The translations under genes were made by a program, and so were the position numbers. Of a DNA stretch of 64,000 nucleotides, positions 28,753 to 38,572 are shown piece by piece (within the stretch, counting starts at the first letter, position 1; every line of letters starts with the position of its first letter). The stretch is from JACXTP01 sp963789555 (lineage in GTDB: Archaea; Thermoplasmatota; Thermoplasmata; Methanomassiliicoccales; UBA472): positions 81,430-145,429 of the forward strand of contig CAWBKY010000010.1 of assembly GCA_963789555.1 (NCBI GenBank), given 5' to 3'. The notes beneath the pieces are model-generated. The model saw only the letters and a program-made list of their open reading frames with translations. It did not search any database and was not told the origin of the DNA.

Positions 28753-28974
28753 ATGAAGGAAGGGTTTTGGTCCGAGGTCCTGAAGCTGTTGCTTTGGATC
28801 GGGGCGTTGTTGGCCTTGCCCGTTCTGATCATCGGTTCATATCCATTTGACCCAGTGAATGTGAACAATGATTGGGCCGTCTATTTTTTTGCGGCCGATC
28901 TGGTCCTGATCGTCGTCGTGGTGGCCTTTTTCCTATTCAAGATGATCCGGCGGAACGACCCGGTCAGCCCGTGA
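28753..28974 (+). CDS. Small two-helix membrane protein
   Basis: The 73-residue product has helices LLLWIGALLALPVLIIG and AADLVLIVVVVAFFLFKMI separated by a short loop. It is not recognised. A possible ribosome site (GAGGTCAGAGG) lies upstream. Its 3' end overlaps the convergent ubiA by 11 bases. Confidence 0.5.
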   Translation: MKEGFWSEVLKLLLWIGALLALPVLIIGSYPFDPVNVNNDWAVYFFAADLVLIVVVVAFFLFKMIRRNDPVSP

Positions 28975-29942
28975 TATAGTTCTCGACGGCGAAACCGATG
29001 GCGACGGCCACCACCACCAGGATCTCGTGCCCGGTGGCGATCTTGAGCATCTCGGGCACAGGCCGCACCCAGCGGAACTTGTCCTCCTTGGCCTGGAACA
29101 TCTTGGCCATGCGCACCGCCACAGGGAGGGTGAGGAACAGCACCAGGTAATGCAGGCCGAAAAGGACCACCAGACGCTCCGCACAGGACATACATCACTC
29201 CCAGGAGCCAGACCGTGATCCGGGCCGAGCCTTCCTGGCCGAAGCGGACGCTGAAGTCCTTCTCCCCGGCCGCCTTGTGGGCATCATATCCGGACATCTG
29301 GTCCACCGCGCGCATGAGCATGACCGCGATGCCGACGGTAATGGCGATGATGACCATCTCCCAGTTCAGCTCCGGGACGATGACGTAGAAGGTGAAGTAC
29401 GACATCAACGCGAAGGAAAGGAACACGTCCAGCTCGCCGAAGCCCCTGGCCCCCAGGTTCAGCGGCGGTGCGGTGTAGAAGTAGCTCAGGAAGAAGGCCA
29501 CCGCCCCCATGACCAGGACCACCCAGCCGCCGTAGTAGATGATGGGCAATGCGATGAGCGCCGCCGCCACCGCTATGATCGCGAGAATGGCCTTCCCTTG
29601 CCGCTCGGTGATCTCCCCCTTGTCGAAGGTGTTGCCCATCCAGTAGTACTTGTCGTTGAAGATCTGCTTCAGCTCCGCCTCGTAGGCGGGATCGAAGGTC
29701 TGGAACCGCTTCTGGTCGGCCCCGCTCTTATGGTCGAAGTAGTCGTTGGATAGGTTGACGAACAGGGCGAGGAGGAAGACGTCAAGCGGGATCAGCAGGG
29801 CCAGCAGCCAATCGTCTGTGATGGTCAGGGCGAAGGCCGCCCCGGTCACGGATGCCAGCACGAAGGGGATGGTGTAGTAGAGCCTCAAAACGTTCCTGGC
29901 CAGGTCCCAGCGCGTCCTCACTTCGTATGCCATGGAATCCAT
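28964..29942 (-). CDS. UbiA-family prenyltransferase (frameshifted)
   Basis: UbiA enzymes attach prenyl chains to aromatic or glycerol-phosphate acceptors in the membrane. The first aspartate-rich motif is NLSNDYFDHKSGAD near residue 65 and the second is DQMSGYDAHKAAGEKDFSVRFG near 218; both bind magnesium-diphosphate. About eight helices are visible. The frame changes near 29190, separating the last two helices. It resembles MenA-type members, but archaeal homologues also make lipids. It lies downstream of the Lux-type operon on the same strand. Confidence 0.8.
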
Positions 29943-29997
29943 CCTCGGCTAGCCGCAGAAATGGGGATTCCTCATATAACCGTTTCCGAGCCCCGGC

Positions 29998-30993
29998 CTA
30001 GGCAGGTGGAAGGAACCCGTTCTTGCGATACCATTCGATGGTCTCCGCCAATCCCGCCCTCAGATCGTGCTGGGGCTCGTACCCCAGCTCCCGTCTCGCC
30101 CTCTCGATGCTGTACGCCCTGTCGGTGGTCAATGCGTCGATGGTGCTGGTCCTCATCAGGAAGCTGTCCTTGCCCCTGATCCGTTGGCCAACTGCACCGG
30201 GGCCACCATCGCCTTGGCCAGGAACGCCGGTATGTGACCTTTGGGGGGTGGCACGCCCTTCAGCTCGGAGAGCATGTGGTAGACCTCGTCGTAGGTGTAG
30301 GAGCGCTTGTCGCTGATGATATAGGTCCGACCGCTGGCGGCCTCCCTCCTCTCCAATGCCAGACGGAAGGCCAGGGCGACGTCCTTGACGTGGACGAACT
30401 GGATCAGGTTCTTCCCGCTCCCGATGAGGTATCGAGTGGAGCGCCGATCGCCATACGTGACTATGGTCCAATAGGAGACGTCATCGACGTTGCCAGGCCC
30501 ATAGATGCCCGGAGGGACGCAGCACGGTCCAGCCCATCGGTCCGGAGAGCTCCCTCACCAACCTTTCGGCATCCACCTTGGACCGGCCATAATCGTACTG
30601 GGGCCGCAGCTCGCTCTCCTCGTCGCCGATGCCTTGCACCGGTCCGATGGCCTCGGTGCTGCTGCAGTAGAGGAGATGTCCCACCCCCTCGCTACGACAG
30701 GCCTTCACAAGCGCCTCGGTGGCATCGACGTTCAGCTTGCGATATAGCTCCTTTTGACCCATGAAGGTGTAATAGGCGGCCAAATGCACCACCGCATCCA
30801 TGCCGCTCACCGCCTCGGACATGCCCTCCGGTTGGGCCAGATCGAATGACCGTTTGATGATGCCAGATCGTTCCAGTCGGGAGGTGTCGCTCCCGTTCCG
30901 CGCAGCCGCGATCACCTCATGACCGTGGGCGCGAAGCTCCTCCACCACATATCCTCCCAGGAAGCCGGTGGCGCCGGTCACCAGTACTCTCAA
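29998..30993 (-). CDS. NAD-dependent epimerase/dehydratase-family SDR (frameshifted)
   Basis: The extended SDR begins with RVLVTGATGFLGGYVVEEL and has DAVVHLAAYY, CSSTEAIGP and the YxxxK pair in DYGRSKVDAE. A C-terminal part reads YIISDKRSYTYDEVYHML and RARRELGYEPQHDL. The frame changes near 30510 and 30185. The TTG start overlaps the stop of luxC (TTGA), so it is coupled to the acyl-reductase genes. It may act on the aldehyde or a ketone derived from it (inference). Confidence 0.8.
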
Positions 30994-32447
30994 GCCCCAT
31001 CCTCCGTCAATCGGTTCCGGTCCCGGCGGTACACGGTGTAGGTGAAGGGCAGCGCCAGGGAGATGCCGTCATAGGGCTCCAGGGCCGAGCGCATGTACAT
31101 GTCGCCCACCGGCACGATGCGATAGACCCCGATCCTGGCCAGGGAACGGGAGATCGCGTCCTGGCGATCATCTGGCACGGCAAGCCCGACCGTCTGCACC
31201 TTGTCGATGCCTTGGAAGGCCAGGTCGGATGGGAGCCCGGAGATCAACCGTAGGCCGCCCGCCTCGTCCTCCAGGACCACCAATTCGATGAAGCGCCTTC
31301 GGGCGTGGAGGCCCATGCCTGGGAACTGGGCCATGGCATTGCCGAGCGAGGAGCGTCCCTTCGATATCACCACGGTCCAAGGGTTATCGGCCCGCCTCGA
31401 GGAGAGGACGAACGCCCCGCCCAACTGCAGCGCTCGGCGATAGTTGTTCAAGGCGAACAGCCGCCCCTCGTCAAGGGACAGAGGGAAGTCCTGACCGATG
31501 CGGTCAAGATGGTTGGCGAGCTTGGCTGCGAACTCCTTGGCATTGGCCATGTCGCCGATGAAGACCCATGCCGTGGGCGAGGAGCACAGCTGCTGGTCGT
31601 AGAGCAGCATATTGAGGGCCAGCCCGTCGGCCGCATCCTCCGTGACCGCCTCCTGCTCAATCCAGGCCACTCCGGTCAGCGGACCGTTGATGATGAGCCG
31701 GGGTCGGTGGCGGTTCTCCGCGACCTTCTTCGCTACGACGGAACGGGCCGGCTCGCCGCCCCAGAAGTTGATCACGCCTACGGCGGAGCGGGTGAGGACG
31801 TGGTCCAAGGCGGGGCTGTCATGGGAGAGGTAGCTGACCACCAACGCCTTCCGCATCGCCTCCTTGGCCAGGGTGGGCGGGACCCTCTCGATGGTCCTGA
31901 GCACCGCAATCACCCCGTCGTAATTGGCGAGCGACGGCTTGAGCAAGGTCATGTTCCCTGTGACCAAGGATAGGACGGTGGGGATCAGGGTGGGCACGAT
32001 GGAGTTGCCCGAGCTGATTATGAACACCGGACCTGCCGGCCGGTGCAGGAACGATTCGTTGGCGTCCACCTCCTTGAACCGCTCCAACGCCATCGGTCCT
32101 CCGATGAGGGAGGCCATGAGGTTCCGTTCCAGGTTGGATGCGCTCAGCACCGAGGGCACCAACGACAGCTCCAGGTCGATCAGGTTCTCCGAATACCCCG
32201 TGCTCTTGGCCAGGTCGGCCCTCAGCCCGTCATAGGCCCCCTCCTCGTAATCCTGGTACCAGGCCTTGCCCATGGCGTCAATGACGTCCAGCCGGGACTG
32301 CAACGATAGCGAGGACAGCTCATCCTGCACCACGGAGGCGGTCGCCAACACCTGGTCCACACCCTTGATGGTGAGCTCGGCCACGTGGTGGGGCGGAACT
32401 CCTTCCACTTGGTCCAGTGGTTCACCGTGGTGATATGGCCCTTTCAA
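30990..32447 (-). CDS. LuxC-family acyl-CoA/acyl-protein reductase
   Basis: LuxC-type enzymes reduce an activated fatty acyl group to aldehyde with NADPH through an acyl-cysteine. The active cysteine context is YDQQLCSSPTAWVF near residue 290, as in LuxC. GPVFIISSGNSIVPTL and NFWGGEPARSVV are also family-like. The length is 485 residues. It starts at TTG 32447, whose codon overlaps the TGA of the luxE-like gene, so the two are translationally coupled. This family is known mainly from bacteria, so its presence in an archaeal operon is unexpected. Confidence 0.8.
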   Translation of the reverse strand: MKGPYHHGEPLDQVEGVPPHHVAELTIKGVDQVLATASVVQDELSSLSLQSRLDVIDAMGKAWYQDYEEGAYDGLRADLAKSTGYSENLIDLELSLVPSVLSASNLERNLMASLIGGPMALERFKEVDANESFLHRPAGPVFIISSGNSIVPTLIPTVLSLVTGNMTLLKPSLANYDGVIAVLRTIERVPPTLAKEAMRKALVVSYLSHDSPALDHVLTRSAVGVINFWGGEPARSVVAKKVAENRHRPRLIINGPLTGVAWIEQEAVTEDAADGLALNMLLYDQQLCSSPTAWVFIGDMANAKEFAAKLANHLDRIGQDFPLSLDEGRLFALNNYRRALQLGGAFVLSSRRADNPWTVVISKGRSSLGNAMAQFPGMGLHARRRFIELVVLEDEAGGLRLISGLPSDLAFQGIDKVQTVGLAVPDDRQDAISRSLARIGVYRIVPVGDMYMRSALEPYDGISLALPFTYTVYRRDRNRLTEDGA

Positions 32448-33737
32448 GCTCCCCCTCCCTTGACCATCATCTCCTCCAAGGTGCCTCCGCAGGCCCGCTG
32501 CATCTCCCACCCTTCCTGGACGGTCAGTCTGCGCCGATAGACGAACTCCCGACCGTAAAAATTTGAGGAGGGCTTGGAGGACATGACGTCACCGGGGTAG
32601 AAGCATTCCAGCCAGGAAGTGACGAAGGGGTTGAAGATGCCTAGGATGCCATCACAACCTGTGCCCTCGAGGACATCGAAGTTCGTGGGGTCCATGAGGA
32701 AGACCTCGGCCAGGGGATGAGGGAGCCTTGTCCATCGTCCCCTCCCGATCGATGAGGGCGGTGAGGGTCTCGGTCATGCCCAGCACGTCCATGAAAGGTA
32801 CTGGCACCTCCTTTCCCGAACGGTCCTTGGCATTGAAGTTCCTTCGAGCGTCCGTGACGATCTGTGCGTAGGGGGGGAGGTCGACGAAACCCTTGGAACC
32901 ACCTCCGGTCACCACCATGCCGCCCTTGCCCAGGCGTATCGGGGGGGCACCGGTCATGGCCTTGGACATGGTGCGCTTCAGAGCACCCATATCATCGAAA
33001 CGCTTGCCCAGCAGATGGACGCCAGCGGGAGCGGTGAAGAACAACTTGGGCTCCTTCCTGCTCTTCAGGAACCTCATGAGATTGTCCCGGTTCGGGGTGA
33101 GCTTCTGCCATGGCGTCCCTGCCTGGTCCTTGTTCTCCAGGTCCATGCCGTAGAGGAGCTCGATACCTTTGTTCTCCAGCGTGAGGTGGACGAAGGCCAC
33201 GAAGCTGAGTTTGTAGCGCAGCTCCGGGGCGGCCATGAATAGGGCGATGCCTTCCCCATCCTTCAGGACCCCTCCGTAGAGGTGCTCGAAAAGGTCGGTG
33301 TTGGCCTTCAGCATCAATGCAAGGTCAAGAGGGCTGCGGTAGATGCGCACTGGGTCCTTCCCCGTCGTACCAGATGATTGGAACGTCTCGCCGCCAGGCT
33401 CGAGGTCTCGTATGGTCAGGGGCTTCTGCCCCTCCCCTCTCAGCATTTCGGAGGGTATGGCAAGCCGAGCCACGTCTGGCACGGTGGCGCGGGATGGGAC
33501 GATGTCCAGGCGGTCGAAGAGATCGGCGTAGTGGTCGCTGCGCCGGCGGAAGAAGTCGAGGGAGCTCCGCATCAGTTCCATGCGCAGGGAGGCGAGCCGT
33601 TCCGCCCCCATGGCGAAAAGGTTCTCCCCGTTCATGACCAGGTCCCAGACCTTGCTGACGTGGGGGTCTTTGAGCAGTTCGCTCTTCGGTCCCTCCCGTA
33701 ATATCTCCTCCGACCTCAAACCTCTCCCTCCGCCCAT
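32444..33737 (-). CDS. LuxE-family acyl-protein synthetase (frameshifted)
   Basis: LuxE activates a fatty acid with ATP to acyl-AMP and passes it to LuxC. The adenylate-forming motif FQSSGTTGKDPV is near residue 125, with LGMTETLTALID later. The C-terminal part (GCDGILGIFNPFVTSWLECFYPGDV) is in another frame, the change being near 32700. A TATA-like GTTTTATCTT (about 33753-33762) lies about 20-25 bases before the ATG at 33737, marking the operon head. It is followed by luxC and an SDR. Confidence 0.78.
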
Positions 33738-33762
33738 CGAACCGAATCTGGAAGATAAAACC

Positions 33763-34284
33763 CTATTGGCCCTTCCCGCCCGCCTTCCCGACCGTGTCCA
33801 GTATGAAGCCTTGCTTGGACCGGACATAGGCCTCTCGGTCCTCGCGGTGTATTTTGGCGCTGCGGCGTTTCAAGTCGGCATACCGCCCTCTCAGGTCTGG
33901 ATCGTTACGGAGCAGTTCGCGGAAAGCGAGATGGCTGTGCCAATCCTCTCCCCCAAAGGCGACGATGTGCAAATGATGTGTACGCGGCATGCCCTTGCGG
34001 AAGAACACCCTTCTTCCCTCGTCCTCCTGCTCCATATGGACATAGCCCAACGGGCGGACCAGCGGACCGTAACGGTCGGCCCCTTCCAGGACCGGCAGGC
34101 CGACCATGATGTCGATTATGGGTTTGGCGCAAAGACCAGGTACGGCCGTGCTCCCGATGTGCTCGATGTGCGGATGGAGAAGGGAGAACGCCTTGGCAAG
34201 GATGGCCTCTTCCTTCTCATACAGATACGGCCATTCGTGGTCGTATTCGACCACCTCGATGACATCGCGCGGGTCCGGACCCAT
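33763..34284 (-). CDS. GrpB/UPF0157 family protein
   Basis: The 173-residue protein has VIEVVEYDHEWPYLYEKE, IEHIGSTAVPGLCAKPIIDIMV and HHLHIVAFGGEDWHSHLAFRELL, the nucleotidyltransferase-like signatures of the GrpB family (GSTxxxG with downstream DI). Members are sometimes fused to dephospho-CoA kinase, but the activity is unknown. It lies 26 bases upstream of the luxE-like gene on the same strand; the luxE promoter falls inside this gap and the end of grpB. Confidence 0.82.
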   Translation of the reverse strand: MGPDPRDVIEVVEYDHEWPYLYEKEEAILAKAFSLLHPHIEHIGSTAVPGLCAKPIIDIMVGLPVLEGADRYGPLVRPLGYVHMEQEDEGRRVFFRKGMPRTHHLHIVAFGGEDWHSHLAFRELLRNDPDLRGRYADLKRRSAKIHREDREAYVRSKQGFILDTVGKAGGKGQ

Positions 34285-34370
34285 AGAACTGATCAGCGAA
34301 TTTCATGGAGATAATCCCTCCCATGGTTGGGCCTGAGGTCCCGCTAATATGCAAATGGCATCAAGGAATG

Positions 34371-34380
34371 CTTATATATA
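34371..34380 (+). promoter_or_regulatory. TATA box of ilvB
   Basis: CTTATATATA lies 150 bases before the ilvB ATG, so the message carries a leader of about 130 bases, unlike most genes here. Confidence 0.55.
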
Positions 34381-34469
34381 ATGGCGGTCATCCCATTAAC
34401 CCGTGTCAAATCACCACACGCGCGGTAACAGTGTGCTTTTGGTTTCGGGCGTGGTCGTCGTTATTTGAT

Positions 34470-34529
34470 ATGAGGCATCTCTCTGGGAGGGATGTCCTCA
34501 AGCATTGTGAGGAAAGGGGTGAAGGTTAG
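34470..34529 (+). other. Short leader reading frame abutting and in frame with ilvB
   Basis: An ATG at 34470 opens a 19-codon frame (begins MRHLSGRDVLK) ending in TAG at 34527-34529, directly followed by the ilvB ATG at 34530 in the same frame. It contains only two branched-chain codons (both Leu), so a classical attenuator is not evident. Whether it is translated is unknown. The rest of the leader (34398-34469) has no recognised structure. Confidence 0.3.
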
Positions 34530-36257
34530 ATGAAAGGCTCCAGGGCTTTGCTGACGTTGCTGGAAAAGCATGACGTGGATGTGATATTCGGATATCCTGG
34601 CGGATATACTCTGCCGATCTACGACGAGTTCTTGGACTCGTCCATCCACCACGTCTTGGTCAGGCACGAGCAGTGCGCCGCCCACATGGCAGATGGGTAC
34701 GCCCGGGCCACTGGGCAGCCTGGTGTGTGCATGGCCACCTCCGGTCCAGGGGCGACCAACCTGGTGACCGGCGTGGCCACGGCCTACGCTGATTCGTCAC
34801 CGATGATCGTGCTGACGGGACAGGTCCCGGTATCGCAGATCGGGAACAACGCCTTCCAGGAGGCGGACATCTTCTCCTTGATGATGCCCATCACCAAGCA
34901 TAACTTCCGTGTGCTGGACGTGAAGAACCTCCCTGAGGCGGTGAAACGGGGCTGGAACATTGCCACGAACGGTCGCATGGGCCCGGTGCACATCGACCTC
35001 CCAGTGGACGTCTTAAAGGCCGAGATGCAGGACATCCTTCTGGACGAGGAGTTCCCAGTGCCCTCGCCCTACGAGGACACCTCCGGAGTGCTGGAGGCGG
35101 TGAAGCTGCTCAAGGAGGCAGAGAGGCCGATGCTGTTGGTAGGAGGCGGGGCCATGTGGTCCAACTCCACCCCCGAGGTGCTGAAGCTGGCGGAGATGCT
35201 CATGGCGCCTGTGGCCACGACCATGATGGGCAAGGGCATCATCCCGGAGACCCACCCGTTGTCCATGGGGATGCTGGGCATGCACGGGCGGGAGATCTCC
35301 CGCAAGGCCTTCCTGGAGTGCGACGTGATGGTGGCCATCGGAGCCCGTTTCAGCGACCGCTCGTCCGGACTGCCTTCGGAGCTGCCTGAGACCACCAAGA
35401 TCATCCATATCGACATAGACCCGATGGAGGCTGGCAAGAACTCCCGCACCCGGGTCCGCATCGTCGCCGACGCCAAGAAATCGCTGCAGCTCATCATCAA
35501 AGGGCTGGGCAAGGCCAAGGGCGACAGCGAATGGTCCATGCGCATGAAGAAGCTGCGCGAGATGTGCGATTGCGACATGGACGACGGCGTGATGCCCATC
35601 CACCCCCGCAAGGTGATCTACGAGCTGTCGAGGTTGCTGAAGGACGATGCTTACGTATGCACCGAGGTGGGGCAGAACCAGATGTGGGCCGCACACTTCC
35701 TGCGCATGAGGCAGCCACGGCACTTCATCACCTCCGGAGGCTTGGGCACCATGGGCTTCGGCTTCCCGGCCTCGATCGGGGTGAAGTACGCCCACCCGGA
35801 CAAGCAGGTGGTGGACATCGCGGGGGATGGCTCGCTGCAGATGGTGGTGCAGGAGTTCGCCACCGCAGTGAACGAGCAGCTCCCAGTGGTGGTATGCCTC
35901 CTGAACAATAACTGGCTGGGCATGGTGAAGCAGTGGCAGAAGCTCTTCAACGACAAGCGCTACTCAGGCACGAACCTGCAGCGCAACCCCGACTTCGTCA
36001 TGCTGGCCAAGGCATATGGCGCCGACGCCATCAAGGTGGAGCGCCCGTCCGAGCTCAGGGAAGCGTTCCAGGCCGCCTTCCGCTCCGAGGTGCCGTTCCT
36101 GGTGGACGTCCATGTGGACCCGGAGGCGGACATCCTGCCCATGCAACCGGGCGGCAAGTCGTCCAAGGAGATCATACGCTGCGATTACTGCCATTGGGCG
36201 AAGAACGGCGTGGACTCCATAAAGGGGGACTTCACGCCGAACATCTCGGGCGCCTAA
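34530..36257 (+). CDS. ilvB: Acetolactate synthase large subunit
   Basis: The enzyme uses thiamine diphosphate to form acetolactate for valine, leucine and isoleucine. The catalytic glutamate is in VRHEQCAAHMADGYAR near residue 50; the TPP/metal motif is AGDGSLQM with NNNWLGM. GIGARFSDR-like text (AIGARFSDRSSG) binds FAD. Beyond the usual end (ILPMQPGGKSS) there is an extra 25-residue tail with a CDYC pair. No ilvN regulatory subunit is next to it. A GTGAAGG site precedes the ATG, and a hairpin terminator follows. Confidence 0.93.
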   Translation: MKGSRALLTLLEKHDVDVIFGYPGGYTLPIYDEFLDSSIHHVLVRHEQCAAHMADGYARATGQPGVCMATSGPGATNLVTGVATAYADSSPMIVLTGQVPVSQIGNNAFQEADIFSLMMPITKHNFRVLDVKNLPEAVKRGWNIATNGRMGPVHIDLPVDVLKAEMQDILLDEEFPVPSPYEDTSGVLEAVKLLKEAERPMLLVGGGAMWSNSTPEVLKLAEMLMAPVATTMMGKGIIPETHPLSMGMLGMHGREISRKAFLECDVMVAIGARFSDRSSGLPSELPETTKIIHIDIDPMEAGKNSRTRVRIVADAKKSLQLIIKGLGKAKGDSEWSMRMKKLREMCDCDMDDGVMPIHPRKVIYELSRLLKDDAYVCTEVGQNQMWAAHFLRMRQPRHFITSGGLGTMGFGFPASIGVKYAHPDKQVVDIAGDGSLQMVVQEFATAVNEQLPVVVCLLNNNWLGMVKQWQKLFNDKRYSGTNLQRNPDFVMLAKAYGADAIKVERPSELREAFQAAFRSEVPFLVDVHVDPEADILPMQPGGKSSKEIIRCDYCHWAKNGVDSIKGDFTPNISGA

Positions 36258-36283
36258 ACCTGTTCTATACGATTTAAAAGGGA

Positions 36284-36300
36284 GGCGGTGGGGTGCCGCC
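36284..36300 (+). terminator. Terminator after ilvB
   Basis: GGCGG and CCGCC pair around a 7-base loop, followed by a pyrimidine-rich tract with T runs (CTTCATTTCCTATTTTCC). Confidence 0.55.
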
Positions 36301-36335
36301 CCCTTCATTTCCTATTTTCCTTCCATTCCGATGGC

Positions 36336-37361
36336 TCAAAAGACCCACAGGGCAAGGGCCAAGATCAAGATGATCAAGACGGAATCGAGGTGGACATTAT
36401 CACTCCATATCGGTTGATCCTCTTCAGTTTCGCTGGGTCCTTGTGATAGTTGAACTCCACGTACCCTAGGATCGTCACTATGAGGTTGATGGCCAGGAAG
36501 AGGAACACCCCAGTGATGAAGATGCGTATAGAAGTTGATGGTGGAGGTCGGGGGTATCTGCTTCTGCATGGTCAGGTTGAAAAGTACGGCCGTGATGAGC
36601 ATGGATGTGTTCAGTCCGACGCGGAGCCCGAATGCCCCGCTATCGTCCATCCGGAAAAGGAATGAGAAGGCGGATACCAGACAGAAGATGAGGGGTGGGA
36701 GTATCATCTCTGGGAAGGCCACGATCATCTCCCTTTTGATCACGATGTCCATGATGGCCTGCGGACTTTCCACGAAAGGATATTCGTGAAGCATCATCGA
36801 ATAGTGTACGTCCGAATACATCCCAGCCGACGATCTTGAATCCAGGGTCGACCCCGCTGCTGTCCTCCATCCAACGTAGCTGGTACGGTTGGCCTGGTTT
36901 GTTCGGGTTCACGACCTCGATGCTTATCGGCAACGTGACTGGTTCGAAAGGATAGTTCCCCGCTTCCAACGGATAGCTCAGGTCCGCCCTGACCCTCCAG
37001 AACTCGAAATTGAAACCCTCCAACGTGCCATTGCTGACCATCTCCTTGGTTGCTGGATTGGAGGGCTTACCGTTCATCATGTACCACTGCACCGTGGTTA
37101 TGTTGGGGTCCGACCAGAAGAAGTAGATGTAATAATCGAAAACGTAGTTCCCATTTGGATAGTCGAAGCCATAGACGTTGATCACCCAGATGCCCATGTT
37201 AATTACGTTTTCCTCTACCACCATATCTTCCGTGGCGACGTTCGGTAACAGGGGCCGTCGGATCATCGGGAGCGGCCTGCCCTGAAGGCACCGATGCCAC
37301 GATGGAAAGGGCGAAGGATAAAGATGCCCGCCAAACAAAGGTATCGCCACAGGGAGGACAT
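36336..37361 (-). CDS. Pentameric ligand-gated ion channel (Cys-loop receptor) homologue 1 (heavily frameshifted)
   Basis: The N-terminus at 37361 gives a signal peptide (SSLWRYLCLAGIF, then ALSIVASVPSGQA). The outer beta domain includes GIWVINVYGFDYPNGNYVFD, FFWSDPNITT, YPFEPVTLPISIEV. TM1 (ILPPLIFCLVSAFSFLF) and TM2 (LRVGLNTSMLITAVLF, then IPPTSTINFY) match pLGIC layout; TM3 (GVFLFLAINLIVTILGYV) and TM4 (VLIILILALALWVF) lie in other frames. Breaks are inferred near 37320, 37240, 36825, 36525 and 36395. No Cys-loop cysteines are seen, as in prokaryotic members. It could be a decaying copy, but order and spacing of all parts are kept. Confidence 0.75.
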
Positions 37362-37431
37362 GCTGGATGATAAACAGGGAGAGATGATTTAATGATTTCT
37401 TAAACCAAGGCGGCGTTGGTTAGGCTGAAGC

Positions 37432-38452
37432 TCAGATCACACTGGCCAGATAGATTATCCCGATGACCAAGATTGGGACCAGGAAAGAGGCCAAGAGGCC
37501 CAATCTGTTGATGGACTTAACGAACCGGCTGTCGTTCTTGTATTTCCACCCCATATAACCGACGATGGTGGTGATGAGGTTCATCGAGATGAACACGAGG
37601 ACGGATATCTCGAATATCGAGTATAGGGTGAACTGGGTGATCGGAGGTATCTTGTCCGTCTCCGCCAGGTTGAACAGGACGGCCGTAATGAGCATGGAGG
37701 TGTTGAGACCGATCCGTATGCTGAAACCGGTATCGTCCTCGATCTTGAAGGCGAACGAGAAGGCGGAGACGATGCAGAAGATTATGGGCGGGATGATGGT
37801 CTGATATAGTGCGGCATAGGTGTCCCTGGTCAAAACCACGTCCATCTCGGCCTGTGATAACGTGATCCCGTACGGGTAGCTGTTGTTGCTAACGGAATAT
37901 TCCAAACCGTCGAGAGTCCACCCCACCTCTAGGAAGTCCGGGCTTATCCCGCTCTCTGATTCCAACCATTGCAGATAAGTGGCATAGCCATGATTCAGGA
38001 CCTCGATCAGAATGGGCAATTTCACCGTGTCGAACGGGTATCTTTCCGGGATGATGTCCACGTCGAAAATCGCCCTGACCCTCCACACCTCGGTCGTGAT
38101 GTTGTTTTGCTCGGTAGTGGACACAAGCTGCTTGCTGGAGGGTGTGACCGGATATCCGTTCATGAGATACCAGTCGACGGTGGTGATGTTATCATCGGAC
38201 CAGGAAAAGATGGCCCAGAAATCGAAGATGTAATCGCCTTCCTTGTAATCATACCCATAAAGGTCGATTATCCAGATGGATATATAGACCACGTGGTCGG
38301 CCGGCACAAGCTCAGGAGGGAAATCATAGGAAGGTGAAACGGTCGATGCGTTCCCCTCGTCGGCCTCGGCCATGGGGACGAACTGCATCGAAAGGAGGAT
38401 GGCCATGGTCATCAATGTGATACGATACCAGCCCTCCTTCCCTGGCCTTCAT
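37432..38452 (-). CDS. Pentameric ligand-gated ion channel (Cys-loop receptor) homologue 2
   Basis: After a signal peptide (ITLMTMAILLSMQFVPMAEA; one frame change near 38430 joins it to the ATG at 38452) comes a 200-residue beta-rich outer domain with IWIIDLYGYDYKEGDYIFD, FSWSDDNITTVDWY and RYPFDTVKLPILIEV. Four helices follow: TIIPPIIFCIVSAFSFAF, IRIGLNTSMLITAVLF, FTLYSIFEISVLVFISM and LASFLVPILVIGIIYLA, with the IPP loop after TM2. This is the pLGIC plan; TM1 proline is kept, loop cysteines are absent. A TATA box about 28 bases ahead implies its own leaderless transcript. Confidence 0.82.
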
Positions 38453-38510
38453 CGGATGGGGAGCGCGGTTCAGGATAATAATAACTTGTCCCGTCCACAC
38501 CGGACTGGTC

Positions 38511-38523
38511 ATTAATTAAATAC
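38511..38523 (+). promoter_or_regulatory. TATA box of ilvC
   Basis: ATTAATTAAATAC lies about 50-60 bases before the ilvC start codons, and is on the opposite side of a short gap from the pLGIC2 promoter (minus-strand TTATTATTATCC, 38476-38487). Confidence 0.5.
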
Positions 38524-38572
38524 TGCGTTTTTGATTGGGTGCACAGTCTTTGCTTGCAAAGGACGGATGCTT

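Noticed and set aside
35013..35795. Minus-strand open frame inside ilvB
   Set aside because: Antisense of conserved IlvB motifs; composition is typical of reverse-frame artefacts.
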